DNA of 61,486 nt, taken from positions 1-61,486 of the forward strand of contig CADWAF010000922.1 in NCBI GenBank assembly GCA_902984215.1. The letters run 5' to 3'. The notes under the pieces are model-generated. The model made no database searches. It worked only from the letters and a program-made list of their open reading frames with translations, and was not told where the DNA came from. The stretch is from Willaertia magna. Its lineage: Eukaryota; Heterolobosea; Eutetramitea; Acrasida; Naegleriidae. Every line of letters starts with the position of its first letter. Positions within the stretch are counted from its first letter, which is position 1. A program made the position numbers and the translations under genes. This document shows, piece by piece, positions 47,000-58,589 of this stretch.

Positions 47000-49900
47000 A
47001 TGCTAGAATCAGAAAACACAAGACGTAAACGCAAGCACAACTCAACACAATCAAATTCTTCGGTAAACATTTCCGATCAACAACAACAAATATTTAATTT
47101 AAATTATCCTCAAGTTAAAATCGAACCTTCTTCTTCTCAAATCAGTACTTCATCCAACATAAATCAATATACTTTATCTTCAATAACTTTGGTTGTTCCT
47201 TTCTGTTTAAAATCTGTCCCGATAGAAATACTATCAATCGGAGAAATACATGAAATTAATCCAAGTTATTCATATACTTCAATCGAAAGGTATTGGAGGA
47301 AATTCAAAGGTGACTTTGTTCATCCTTACCCAATAGGCTATAAATCTATACTTAAATTAGATTCTGCAAAAACATCTAAAAGTTTTATAATGGAAGTCAA
47401 ATCAAGTGAACTTGGACCGGTCTTTCAAATAACAGATTTACAAAATCAGAATGTTTATGAAGGTAATAGTTGTTCTCAGCCTTGGAAAGAGGCTTGTAAA
47501 TTATATCCAGATGAAAAGTTCATTGAAGAATTGACTGGAGTGAGAGCTTTTGGTTTTTGTGATGAATTTCTTATAACAATATTAAATCAAATTTCCATTA
47601 AATTAGATAAACATTTACCTTCAAGAGCAAACAGAACTACTTTTATGAATCTCAATAAATATCAATGGATAGAATTACTAAAAACGGCAATGGAACAAGA
47701 AAAAAAAGAAATTGAAGAAATGGAAAAGAAATTAGTCGAGTTAAGGAAACAGTTATTAGAAGAGCAAAAGAAGAGTGAAACTGTCACCGATGAAACATTT
47801 CCCAATGAAATTTTGAATAATGAAGGTAATAATCATAAAATTGACAACGCCGAAGATAACAAAGCCTCTCCAAATGGTACTCAGACCAGCCCAAAAGAAA
47901 AAACGAATTCTGTTAATCATTCTATGGAAGAGGAAGACTTTCCAAAGTTAAGAAGGAGAAGAAGAAAACAACTATCAAATGGTAATTCTCAACAAAGTGT
48001 TTCAACTAGTGACAGCCTTAAAACTCCAAATTCAATAGTATTCGATAACTCAAGCACAAAGCTTTCCAATTCAACAATTTCTCCAAATTGTTCTCCTTCA
48101 TTACCTACACCACTTGTTGGTATTAAGGCAATTGATGATAATAATAGTCCCACATTATCTAGTTCAAGCGAAAAACGAAAACAAATTGAAAAAACATCAC
48201 CTGAAAATTCGATTAAGAAGTTAAAATTAACAGAGGAAATAATGGAAGACGATGAGAAAATTACTATTTCTCCTGTTTTACGAAGAATTTCTTCTTCATT
48301 TCCCTCTCAAGAATCTACAGTTGATGATAGTGACACAGAGGAGCAAGTTACTAAATTGAGGGATACCTTGTTTAATATGCCAAAGTCTCCAAAGGTAAAG
48401 AAGTTAACTATTTCACCTTCCAAAAATCTTAATACACCACTTAATGAAGACTCTTCACCAGTATTACAACCAAATTTACAAATGGATGAAAGTAAAACTT
48501 TTATAGCCCCTTCTCTGCCTTCTCAAAAGAAACCATCTCAAAGTTTGTCACAATTAACAAACAAAGTGGATACAGAAATTCAACCACAAGAAGAAGATAA
48601 CAAAGATAATAAGAACGATATTCCAGAAGAAAATAACCAAAATGAAAAATCAATGAGCATAGAGAACGATAATAACATGATTGATGAGGATACTACAAAA
48701 CAAGAAACAATTATTGAGGACAAACAAGAGAAAGATATGGTTATTGAAGAGATAATAAATGAAGACGAACTGGAAAAGACTCCAGAAGAATTACCTCAAA
48801 CAGACATGGAAAATATATTCACACCCAAAAAAGAAAGTCCATCTCCGTTCGCAGAGAGGAAAACACCTTCTTCCAGTCCAAGAACTCAAAATATAGTAAT
48901 TCAACCAACAATAGAGATAAATTTTGCAGATGACATTGAGAATATTGAGGATAACGAGGAAATGAAAGAAAATGATGAAAAAGAAGAGAGAAAAGCCATT
49001 CAATCAGTACTTGTCTCTTCTCCTGTTATTTCTAAACCAAGCTTATCTATAGAGGAGACCACAGTTGACAATCTATTTTTTGGAAATGGCAAACTAACCA
49101 AGGAGCCATCCAGCCCTATAATTTCCTCAAACTTGAATAATAATATTTCAAAACCAAGTTTAAATAGTCCAGAATCAAAGGAAATACAAGAGGATGCACC
49201 TCAATTTAAAACACCACCTAGAGATGAAAGTATATTGAGGGATGAAGTAGATTCACAACAAAGCGACAATGTACAACCATCTGCTACCCCTCCACCTGCT
49301 GAGATTAGTAATATTATTACAACTTCCTTTACTAGTCCAAATAAGAACGAAAAACCGAAAGGAGAAAGAGAAGAGCTTGTGAGTGAAGATGAAGAGAGTG
49401 CTTTAATGGATGATGAAATATCTACTAAGGAAGAGGAAATCACTAAAAAGGAGGACGAAGTATCAACTGATGAAGAATTTGAATCTCCTAGAACGCCTCA
49501 CACTGCAATGAGTGTTAGTGGAATAATTGCCTCACCCATACTCAGCCAAGTCAACCAAAAACCTCCTCCATTTGTTTCTTCTCCTCCAATAGTTCATCCA
49601 TCAACTGGTCTTGTAAATTCACCAAAATCACCAGAATCTATTCCAAAAGTATCAAAAATTGAAATTGAACCTACAATAGCAATAGATTTTGATGAGGGAA
49701 GCCCACTAATGGATGAAGCAACAGATGACGAAAAACAAATACCAGAAGAAAATAATCAAAACAACAATGATCATACTGTTGAATTGACTAATCCAACAAA
49801 TATTGAGATAACACCTCCTTCATCTCCAATATTAACAACTCAAAAGAAACCACCAGTTCAACATAACATAGAAACATCTCCAGTACTTCAAACAAAAAAA

Positions 49901-51106
49901 GAAGTTGCACCTCCATTTACTCCTCCCAGAATGTCACTCACACAAACTCCACACACCCTACCTAATCATCCAATAGAAAAGATTAACAAACAATTTCCCC
50001 TAAAGCCTTATAACAAATTTACAATATCTTCTTCAGTAATTAATATGATGTTTGCACCAAAAGGAGAACCTAGACTAGCTATATGTACAAAAACTGATGT
50101 TTCAGTTCGTGAGTTGACTGGAATGGAATGGATAGAAACAGAATTATTCCAAGTTACTGATGAAGAGCAAGAAGAGTATTTTTATGTACATTTCACATCG
50201 AATGCAGAATATTTAATAGTTGCAGGATCACAATTTGAACCAAGCATGACAATGACATTAATGGATTTGGAATCAGAAAGAAGTGGAAGTTTTTCATATC
50301 AAATTAAATTCTACGAATTAGATGGATTGTCCATAGGAAATCAATCAGCATCACCTACAACAAACTCTTTTAAAAAACAGGAATGTGTTTTATCCTTAAG
50401 CGATCATTCTTCTGAAATTACAACTATGCAAGTTTTCACTAATCAAAATGTATTATTAACGGCTTCTAAGAGTGGTGAGTTTTTCAAACATACCTTTAAC
50501 ACTGAATGGAGAAAAAGAACAAAATTTGAAAGAATGGAATCATTACCTCAAAGAGAACCAATTAACTCAATAGAGTTAGTAAAAGAAATGCCAGGTTTAA
50601 TTGTAGGTGTTGGAGAAAGAAAATTGGGTATATGGAATATAGATGGAAAATTGTTGAAAACTTTAAATTTTGATTCAATTAGCATTGTAAGGGGCAGTGT
50701 ATTACAAGCAATAACAACTGGAAATAATCAAGGGATATTTTTAGTTTGCATACATAGAGAACTACAGCAACAATTAAAACAAACTGGTCTATTTTTCTTC
50801 AATGAAATCATCCAACAGCTTCATGTTTACAAAAGAAAAGACGCCTCACCTTCCTTATCACAAGATAATATGATAGATAATGTAACTTGCATAGATACAA
50901 CTCGGTATACTGATAAGGCAACCTATTTGGTTCAAGGAACGGAGAATGGTAAATTAATTATTTATAATTACAGAAATGCTAATACTGTGGGTATTTTGGT
51001 TGACATGGAGAATGAAAGAATTGGAGCTTGTTGTTTCCATACAACATATCCACTTTTAGCTGTTGGTGGCGAGAGAAATGTAATTATTTACTATCAAGAT
51101 AAATAA
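47000..51106 (+). CDS. FYR-domain and WD40-like protein with long disordered middle
   Basis: 1368 residues, no intron. Residues about 60-205 look like paired FYRN/FYRC modules: 'SYTSIERYWRKF', 'FVHPYPIGYKSILKLDS', 'GPVFQITDL', 'SQPWKEACKLY' and 'GVRAFGFCDEFL'. A short coiled coil (about 228-260) follows. About 740 residues (265-1005) are disordered, acidic and rich in S/T-P sites. The end (about 1005-1368) is WD40-propeller-like ('ISSSVINMMFAPKGEPRLAICT', 'HSSEITTMQVFTNQNVLLTAS', 'GVGERKLGIWNIDGKLL', 'LLAVGGERNVIIYYQ'). FYR domains occur in chromatin proteins (MLL, TBRG1), so a nuclear role is likely; basic runs 'TRRKRKH' and 'LRRRRRK' could be nuclear signals. Confidence 0.75.
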   Translation: MLESENTRRKRKHNSTQSNSSVNISDQQQQIFNLNYPQVKIEPSSSQISTSSNINQYTLSSITLVVPFCLKSVPIEILSIGEIHEINPSYSYTSIERYWRKFKGDFVHPYPIGYKSILKLDSAKTSKSFIMEVKSSELGPVFQITDLQNQNVYEGNSCSQPWKEACKLYPDEKFIEELTGVRAFGFCDEFLITILNQISIKLDKHLPSRANRTTFMNLNKYQWIELLKTAMEQEKKEIEEMEKKLVELRKQLLEEQKKSETVTDETFPNEILNNEGNNHKIDNAEDNKASPNGTQTSPKEKTNSVNHSMEEEDFPKLRRRRRKQLSNGNSQQSVSTSDSLKTPNSIVFDNSSTKLSNSTISPNCSPSLPTPLVGIKAIDDNNSPTLSSSSEKRKQIEKTSPENSIKKLKLTEEIMEDDEKITISPVLRRISSSFPSQESTVDDSDTEEQVTKLRDTLFNMPKSPKVKKLTISPSKNLNTPLNEDSSPVLQPNLQMDESKTFIAPSLPSQKKPSQSLSQLTNKVDTEIQPQEEDNKDNKNDIPEENNQNEKSMSIENDNNMIDEDTTKQETIIEDKQEKDMVIEEIINEDELEKTPEELPQTDMENIFTPKKESPSPFAERKTPSSSPRTQNIVIQPTIEINFADDIENIEDNEEMKENDEKEERKAIQSVLVSSPVISKPSLSIEETTVDNLFFGNGKLTKEPSSPIISSNLNNNISKPSLNSPESKEIQEDAPQFKTPPRDESILRDEVDSQQSDNVQPSATPPPAEISNIITTSFTSPNKNEKPKGEREELVSEDEESALMDDEISTKEEEITKKEDEVSTDEEFESPRTPHTAMSVSGIIASPILSQVNQKPPPFVSSPPIVHPSTGLVNSPKSPESIPKVSKIEIEPTIAIDFDEGSPLMDEATDDEKQIPEENNQNNNDHTVELTNPTNIEITPPSSPILTTQKKPPVQHNIETSPVLQTKKEVAPPFTPPRMSLTQTPHTLPNHPIEKINKQFPLKPYNKFTISSSVINMMFAPKGEPRLAICTKTDVSVRELTGMEWIETELFQVTDEEQEEYFYVHFTSNAEYLIVAGSQFEPSMTMTLMDLESERSGSFSYQIKFYELDGLSIGNQSASPTTNSFKKQECVLSLSDHSSEITTMQVFTNQNVLLTASKSGEFFKHTFNTEWRKRTKFERMESLPQREPINSIELVKEMPGLIVGVGERKLGIWNIDGKLLKTLNFDSISIVRGSVLQAITTGNNQGIFLVCIHRELQQQLKQTGLFFFNEIIQQLHVYKRKDASPSLSQDNMIDNVTCIDTTRYTDKATYLVQGTENGKLIIYNYRNANTVGILVDMENERIGACCFHTTYPLLAVGGERNVIIYYQDK

Positions 51107-51190
51107 CATAATTTTGAAGTAATGTATTATTGTAAAATGTAATTTAAAATTTTTTAATTAAATTTTTTTATTTACTGATCAGTAAATCTA

Positions 51191-53648
51191 TTATTTGTCA
51201 AATGTGAGTGTTGTGCTTTCTTTTCCTTGGTTCATGTCAACAATTGTTTGGTTATTAAGGTTTTCTGATTTTGTTACAAGCTCAATAGAATGGTTACCAT
51301 TGTGATACCACCTCACTAAATCTTTCTTTGTAATTATACCAACCAATTTACTGTTATGTAGAACCAAACAATACCTTATACCCATAGCTCTAAACATATC
51401 ATAAATTCTATCACCAGGCATTTGACTAGGTATTTGAATTGGAATTTCATCTAAAAAGCTAGATAAATCAATCTTATTGATAACATTTTGTTGTCTTTTG
51501 CTTAGAGGGAATATCTTTTCAAAAGTAATTTCAGTTTGGTCATTAATTCTTGTTTCATTCAATTTGATAGCTTCCAATAATGCATTCCTCGTTACATAGC
51601 CCAACACACATCTATTGGTTGGGTTATCTACAACTGGAAAACCATATAGTACTTTACAATTTTCATCTAATAAATCACCCTTAATGTCACCCATTGTAAC
51701 ACCTTCAGCAAATATAACTTTCAATTCATTCGTTGTCATAATAGTTTTAGCCGTGCCTTCATTATCAATTTCCTCACTTTGTAGATAAGGGTATTCATTC
51801 ATTTCAATTAATAATTCATAAATATTTTCCTTATTAAAAGCATCTCCAACCCATTTGGCAACAACAATAGCAAGCATAATAGGAACTAAATATTCTAAAC
51901 CACCAGTCAATTCAAACATAATAACTGCAAGCGAGACCGTTATTCTACACATACCTGCAAGCATTGTTGCAGCACCAATTAAGGCATAAATTCCAGGAAC
52001 AACACAATCACCTCCTTCACCACCTACTGTACATTCTTGGAAGAATAAATTATCAGAATAATTTTCTTGAATATATTTCATAACAGTTCCAGTTATATGT
52101 CCATAAACAGCACCTAAACATAAAGAAGGTACGTACATTCCAGCTGGTAATTTCATACCAATAGTAATTGTCATTAAAAGAAAACGTAATAAAAAGGCTA
52201 AGAATAATTTAGCTATTGGCCATGAATTATTCAAGTCACAAAGTATTTGAAATTCTTCTTCAGCATTGTTATCTGTTGAAGTACATGTATTTCCAAATAA
52301 ATTAGCAATTAAATCAGTCATTGACATTCTGGTATATTCATTCCAAAAACAAATTAAAGAAGTTATAATTGTTGTAAATATTACTTCAGTAATTCCCCAA
52401 TTTTTTAAATACTTTTTACGAACATTTACAATAAACCATATATTTAATTTTGTAAATAAAGCTCCAAATAATCCTCCAATTACACCTAGAAATAAGAATG
52501 GTAATAATTCAAACCATTTCCAATTAACATGATAATTAATACTATATAAAACAATTTTACCTGTAATTCTAGGATTTAGTACTTGTAATGTTAATGCTCC
52601 AATAATTGCAGTAAAGAATGTTCTAAATAATGTTTTTGGTGGAAAATAACTACTTGTTTCTTCTAAACTAAATAATGTTCCACCAGCTGGAGTTCCGAAA
52701 GCACATGTAACCCCGGCAGCACAGCTTGCTGATAGAACCTCTCTTTTCTTTGCCTCATTCAATCTGTACTTTGGAAATAATCTACTAGCAATATTTCCAC
52801 AACAACAACCAACGTGAACTATGTCAATAGTTAACTAATAAAAACATAATGTTTCATCAATATTACTTACCCATAGGACCTTCCTTTCCTAAAGTTAATC
52901 CACTACCTACACTTAGAACTAAACCAATAACTTTAACTAATAATGTCCAAATACCTAAACATCCCTTAATAACAAAGCCTCCTAAGATAGTTTTCACTTC
53001 AGGTAATCCAGAACCAGCTGCCCAAGGAGCTAATACTTTAACAAACCAAGCACTTATTACTGCAAAGATTACAGCAGCTAAGGTATAAGCAAAATAATTA
53101 AATATATAAGATCCTGTTTCATCATAAATTCCAACTAGTTCACTCCAAGTTTTCCAATAAGGACAGTTTTCTCCTACATCAATACAACAACGTTTCTGGG
53201 TTGCCCAAAACCAATGAAGACATACCCCTTGCTTAAGACCAGAAATCCATTCACTCCCTATGTCTACAATACTTGCAAATATACCTACAGTAACCCCAAC
53301 TACGAAAGTTACTGTCCAACCTTGAGATGCATAAAGTCCTTGTTTTATTAAACCTTTTATTCCTTTCTGTTATCAATAAAATATGTCGGAATTATTCAAT
53401 AATAAAATTTTAAATGAACTTACTTCTTTATAGATTTTAGCTCTAATACTTTTCTCTTTTTTATGGTCAGATCTCCAATCTATTGTTGTTATTCCTTCAT
53501 TATCAAATTTTTTAGTTGCTATTGGATTTGTTGTGGGAGAAGTACTGACGTTCGGTATTGTTTCACTTTCCGAATAGTTTGTTATTGATTTATCACCAAG
53601 TAAAGATGTATTAATATTACTATCATCTTCGCTAAAAACACTTCTCAT
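51191..53648 (-). CDS. CLC-family chloride/proton exchanger, three exons
   Basis: I joined complement(51191..52818, 52871..53366, 53424..53648) to give 782 residues; introns are 52 and 57 nt and in frame. Selectivity motifs are all present: GSGLPE (about 194-199), GKEGPMVHVG (about 236-245, split by an intron within Val after Met) with the gating Glu, and GMYVP (about 465). The 'proton' glutamate is retained in 'LFSLEETSSY', as in H+/Cl- exchangers (CLC-3 to CLC-7 types) rather than channels. Two CBS domains follow (about 585-770; 'GFPVVDNPTNRCVLGYVTR', 'LVGIITKKDLVRWYH'). The Ser of GSGLP predicts chloride preference over nitrate. Likely acts in endosomal or contractile-vacuole ion balance. 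Confidence 0.93.
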
Positions 53649-53845
53649 CGTTTCCTTCAAAAATTATTTTACAAATAGAGACTCCGATATTTGATTTCAG
53701 CAATTTTTTAGGTTCTTTTTTTCTGTGAAATTTAACTTGGTGACCCCTGTGGAATCATTAGAAGGGGGTCTAGAGTTAAAATTAAAGGAAATGGGGTTCT
53801 CGTTTTACAATTATAATTTTATTCCCTTGTTACAATATTTACAAA

Positions 53846-54610
53846 TTAATTAATTGATTTTTTACTTTCAATGGGGTTGTTTAGGTATATTGCAACAACA
53901 TTAAAAATAGCATAAACAACCAATCCTTTATACCATTCAGATAGTTTTCTTGCTGGATAATTGTCAGGCAAGTCAAGCTTTGATTCCCCTGCAAACAAGT
54001 ATACGTAACTAACAATCAAAGTTAACACAATATAAACTATATTAGCAGTCTTCCAGGTTGATGAGATCTTAACCTTGTTATTTACTAAGGCATTGTAAAC
54101 TACAAAAACTGGAACGAGGGAAACAATTAATTCAACAAAGAAATAAGGGCCTTTTCCTATATTCCACAATTCAAATCCAACTCTTAATCCATCGAATGGA
54201 TATAAAACATACATATCTCCTCTATGAGTAAGTACGTCTAAAAGGTAGTGACTTACAACTCCAAGAAACAAATAATAAAATGTTTTTACAAACGAAATTT
54301 TGCGGTTCTTTTCCAATAAACTAAATAAGAGAGCTAAAAACAAAGACAACAAAATATTCCCAGACAATCCATGAGTCAGCGGTCCATCAGTATAAAAAGG
54401 TGAGACACCATCTTTTAAAACTAAATCATGTTTGAAAACGCAATCCTCAAAACAGAACAATATAATTCCAGTGTTTTCGCAAAGTAATGTAGTAGAGAAA
54501 TGAACAATATCAGGCAATTGAACAGCTACAAATAGCCAACCAAGAGAAATTTCTTCTCCAGCAAGTAAAAATTTGATAAGAAGTGCTGGTCCGTAGTGAG
54601 CTAAAAACAT
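53846..54610 (-). CDS. YdjM/DUF457-like multi-pass membrane protein
   Basis: 254 residues, no intron. The conserved His/Asp pattern of the bacterial YdjM/YbcI family (membrane-bound, predicted metal-dependent hydrolases) is visible: 'MFLAHYGPALL', 'VQLPDIVHF', 'TDGPLTHGLSGNI' and 'VVSHYLLDVLTHRGDM'. At least five hydrophobic segments flank these. The metal site would sit at the membrane face. The family is mainly prokaryotic, with eukaryotic copies in some protists and fungi. Substrate unknown. The codon use and intergenic spacing look native. Confidence 0.7.
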   Translation of the reverse strand: MFLAHYGPALLIKFLLAGEEISLGWLFVAVQLPDIVHFSTTLLCENTGIILFCFEDCVFKHDLVLKDGVSPFYTDGPLTHGLSGNILLSLFLALLFSLLEKNRKISFVKTFYYLFLGVVSHYLLDVLTHRGDMYVLYPFDGLRVGFELWNIGKGPYFFVELIVSLVPVFVVYNALVNNKVKISSTWKTANIVYIVLTLIVSYVYLFAGESKLDLPDNYPARKLSEWYKGLVVYAIFNVVAIYLNNPIESKKSIN

Positions 54611-54931
54611 TTTTTTTTGGTTATTAGTTCTGTACTATGCTAAACTGGTGGTCTTATTTGTAAAGATTTGAGAAGTTAAGGTTTTACTGTCCTCCCAGTA
54701 AAACGCACATTAAAATTTTAATTCCGTTTAATGCACTCCACATACAACAACGCAAAGTTTTGTAATCTTGTTTTCTTTTGACCTGCATTTACATGTCCCA
54801 ATACAACCCTTGCCAAAGAAACGAGGCTTTAACAAAGATTATAGATCTAAACCTCTTATTGATCAAGACCAACAACTTGCAGTTTCCGAGACAAACAACT
54901 GGAGTAATTTCAAATTTTCCAACAATAAAAA

Positions 54932-57900
54932 ATGAAATCACAAGATGCACAGTCGGATCATAATGGTCTTAACAAGAAGAGTATGGATAAAAATATTACT
55001 TTAAATAATAAGCCACAAATAATTACAGATTTGTATATGAAAAAATATATATTTATTATTCTAATTGGAATTATATTTCACTGTGTATATATGTTTAGTA
55101 TATTTGATATTTATTTTAAATCTCCAATCGTTCATGGAATGAAATCATATAATTTTGATTTTTTTAATAATAATATATTATTAAACAACAATAACATAAC
55201 GAAACAAACAACAACCCAAACTAATCAGTTTGCAAAACGTTTAGTTTTTATAGTTGGTGACGGATTAAGAGCCGATAAATTCTTTGAAATTGTAAAAGAA
55301 GAAGATAAAATGGTTGGAGAAGAAAAATATCAATTAAGAAAATCTTTAAATACTACTTTATCTATCCCACCAATATATGAAGGGAAATATGGTTTAAATC
55401 GTATGGAAACAGTAGCCCCTTTCTTAAGGAAAAAGATAGAAACTGAAGCAAGTTTTGGAATATCTCATACAAGAGTACCAACTGAATCTAGACCTTGTCA
55501 TGTTGCTATGATTGCAGGTTTTTATGAAGATGTAAGTGCGGTAACAACAGGTTGGAAAGAAAATCCAGTTGAGTTTGATAGTGTTTTTAATCAATCTAAA
55601 TTTGTTTTACAAATTGGTTCACCAGATGTTGTTAATTTATTTAAAGCTCAACATATTAATACTTTTCATTATCCTCCAGAAATGGAAGATTTTGGATCAA
55701 GTGACATTGGTTTTTTAGATCGTTGGGTATTTGATAAGTTTGAATATTTATTAACACATAATGAAACAATTAAAGAATTATTGAAACAAGATAAAACTAT
55801 TATATTCTTACATTTATTAGGGATAGATACAAGTGGACATGCTTATAGAATGGGTAAAGGATATTATGATAGTATTCGTTATGTAGATAATGGTGTACAG
55901 AAAGTATATGAATTAATATCAAAGTTTTATAATTATGACAATGAAACAGCTTTTATATTTACTGCAGATCATGGAATGTCTTCAAGAGGATCACATGGTG
56001 ATGGTAATCCTGAATGTACGAGAACACCTTTAGTTTGTTGGGGAAAAGGTTTTAGACCTTTTTATGAAGGAAAAGGTGAAATACTATCAGATGGATCATT
56101 TCCTTCATTAAAAACTGAAGAAAAGTATGTTTCTTCTAATTGGTTTATTGAACCAAAATATAGAAAAGATATTAAACAAGCTGATATGGCTACCTTAATG
56201 AGTGCTGTATTGGGTTTATCATTTCCCTTGAATAATGTTGGAACATTACCATTAGCTTATTTAAATATGAATGAAAGATTTAGAACAATTAATTTATTTA
56301 TTAACGCAAGACAAGTGATTGAACAATTTATTGTAAAACAAAATATGAAACAGAATCAAACATTACTTTTATTTCGTAGTTATATGTCTGAAAAACAAAT
56401 TAATGAATTGGAAATGGAGATTAAAGTATTAATAGAAAAAGAAAGTTATATAGAAGCACAAGAAAAAATTTATGAATTAATTAACATAGGATTAAAAGGT
56501 TTAAATTATTTTATGACATATGATTGGCCTCAATTAATGTCAACAGTAGTTATAGGATATTTATTTTGGATGGTTTATTTATTAGTATTTTGTTTAAGAC
56601 ATTATACAGATATAGGTCTATCTTTAAAAAGCGATGGAAATAGTTACAAAATATTATCTGTGGCAATACCTATTACTTTAATGCTAAATATTTATTTATA
56701 TTTACAAAATGATCCATGGCATTATCATATTTACATAATATTCCCAATTTATTTCTTTTCTTATATTGCCAACCATATTCAATTAATTTTTAACTTTTTA
56801 AAACAAAATTTTTCTTTTACAAGGGATATTACTTCAGCTTTCTTAACACTTTTAGTTTTAGAAGTTATGGTTTACGGCTATTATTCTCGTGATATATTTT
56901 CAGTTTGTTTTATAATTATTGGTGTTGCACCAACATTATTAGGAATGAGTTTTAAATATCGTTTTGGATGGTTAACTACATGTATAATAATGAGTTTATT
57001 TACTTTATTACCTCCAGATTATGGAAGTGATATGAGATTAGTGATTGGTGGAAGTTTAGTATTTTGTGGTTGTCAATTTTTATGGAGATATATTAAACCA
57101 CCAAAAAAAGATAATACTATTTATCAATCTATACTATTTTACTTCCAATTAGCTTTAGTTTTAGTAGCATGTGCTATAACTGTTCATACTGATTTATCAT
57201 TAGCTAAGAAACAAGGACTTCCAAATTGGAATAGAATAGCAGCATGGGTTTTATCTATTTCTTCATTATTCCTTCCATTCTTTGCAAGTAACTTTTATCA
57301 AATAAGAGCCCAAAGTATTTTATCTGCCTTTGCTACACCTTTAGTTTTCTTAAGTATTAATTATGAAGTATTATTTTATAGTGGAATTTTAGTCACTTTT
57401 CTTTATTGGATTAGACATGAAAAGAAGAAGAGAAAAGAAGATAATAATTTTGTGGTAGGAAGATTATCATCTATTGAATTTTCTACTGCTCTCTTATTTA
57501 TTTTCTTATTTAACATGTCCTTTTTTGGAACTGGAAATTTGGCAACTATATCTAGTTTTGAATTGAGTAGTGTTTATCGTTTTATTTCGATATTCAGTCC
57601 ATTTACAATGACAGGTAAGTTCTTCTTTTACTTTTATAAGTGCTTAACATTTGTTTTCATATTAAGCGTTACTTTTAATTAAGTTAGCAATACCACTACT
57701 TGCCGTTACAGTCACATTTGTGGTGATTGTAAGAATTACTGGAACACCACCTTTTGGATCTTTTTTATTGGTTTTGTCTTTGTGTGATATAATGACAATT
57801 AATTTCTTCTTTTTAGTTTCTGACGTTGGCAGTTGGCTTGAAATTGGGAACAGTATTAGTAGATTTGCAATTGGAAATGCCATGATTATTATTTTGTTAC

Positions 57901-57962
57901 TGTTATTTACTTTTGCTCAACTTTATATTAGAAATGTTAAAGTTGCAACCAAACAAGACTAA
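54932..57962 (+). CDS. PIGN: PIG-N/MCD4, GPI ethanolamine-phosphate transferase 1, two exons
   Basis: I joined 54932..57614 and 57688..57962 to give 985 residues (human 931). The 73-nt intron uses the GTTAG acceptor; the nearer AAG sites break the frame. The enzyme adds ethanolamine phosphate to the first mannose of the GPI precursor in the ER. After an N-terminal membrane anchor (about 35-58), the alkaline-phosphatase-like lumenal domain has the metal and nucleophile motifs 'VGDGLRADKFF', 'SHTRVPTESRPCHVAMIAGF', 'LGIDTSGHAYR' and 'TADHGMSSRGSHGDG'. Many membrane helices follow from about residue 530. The last exon matches the PIG-N end ('LSLCDIMTINFFFLVSDVGSWL'). The usual Gly after TESRP is Cys here. 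Confidence 0.93.
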
Positions 57963-58589
57963 GCGTAAATAAACGTTAATATTAAAATTATTTGCAACTA
58001 ACTTTGTTAAAATTGGATAAAAAATTATGGTCAAACGAAAAACTCTAGTTTTCACCCCGTTTTGGTCCAATTATTTTCGTATTTATGGATGATTTTAAAG
58101 AATTATGAAACGTTATTTTTAATTATTACTCGTTATTTACCTTCAATACGTGACAACACGTTTTGCAAAGATGCTATAAAGTTCGTTACCAATAAAATTA
58201 CATTTTACAGTTGTAACGTTTTCTACGGAACGCTTTTCTGGACAATTAACGGTTGAGTCAACTGCCTTTTCAACAAAAACATTTTCTAACGAACAATTTA
58301 ATTTACTTTTCCATAATAATTACTTTAAACTGTTGCCAGTAAAAGAGATAAAAGGTAGACAATCGGTGTAGGTACATGGCCAAGTGAGCTCCAAAAAAGT
58401 AAGGAATAACAAATCTACTGCATGGAGACCAATGTTTACAATGCTGGAAAAGGGTTAATTTCTATTTGAACCTGTTGAAATTATATCTAAGAGAGCATTT
58501 AGTGAGAGTGTTGTCGCTTTGCAACCTTCATGGAAATTTTAGGTAATTAATACACCATTTATTGTACCCAGTTAAAGATTTACAACAAA
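57963..58589. other. Intergenic region after PIG-N
   Basis: 627 bp between convergent genes. A 64-codon frame at 58062-58256 has no family features. 58320-58550 is slightly richer in G+C than its surroundings, but I could not find a consistent fold or tRNA signature. Nothing supported. Confidence 0.4.

Noticed and set aside
58062..58256. 64-codon plus-strand frame after PIG-N
   Set aside because: No recognisable feature; the length is expected by chance in a 627-bp spacer.
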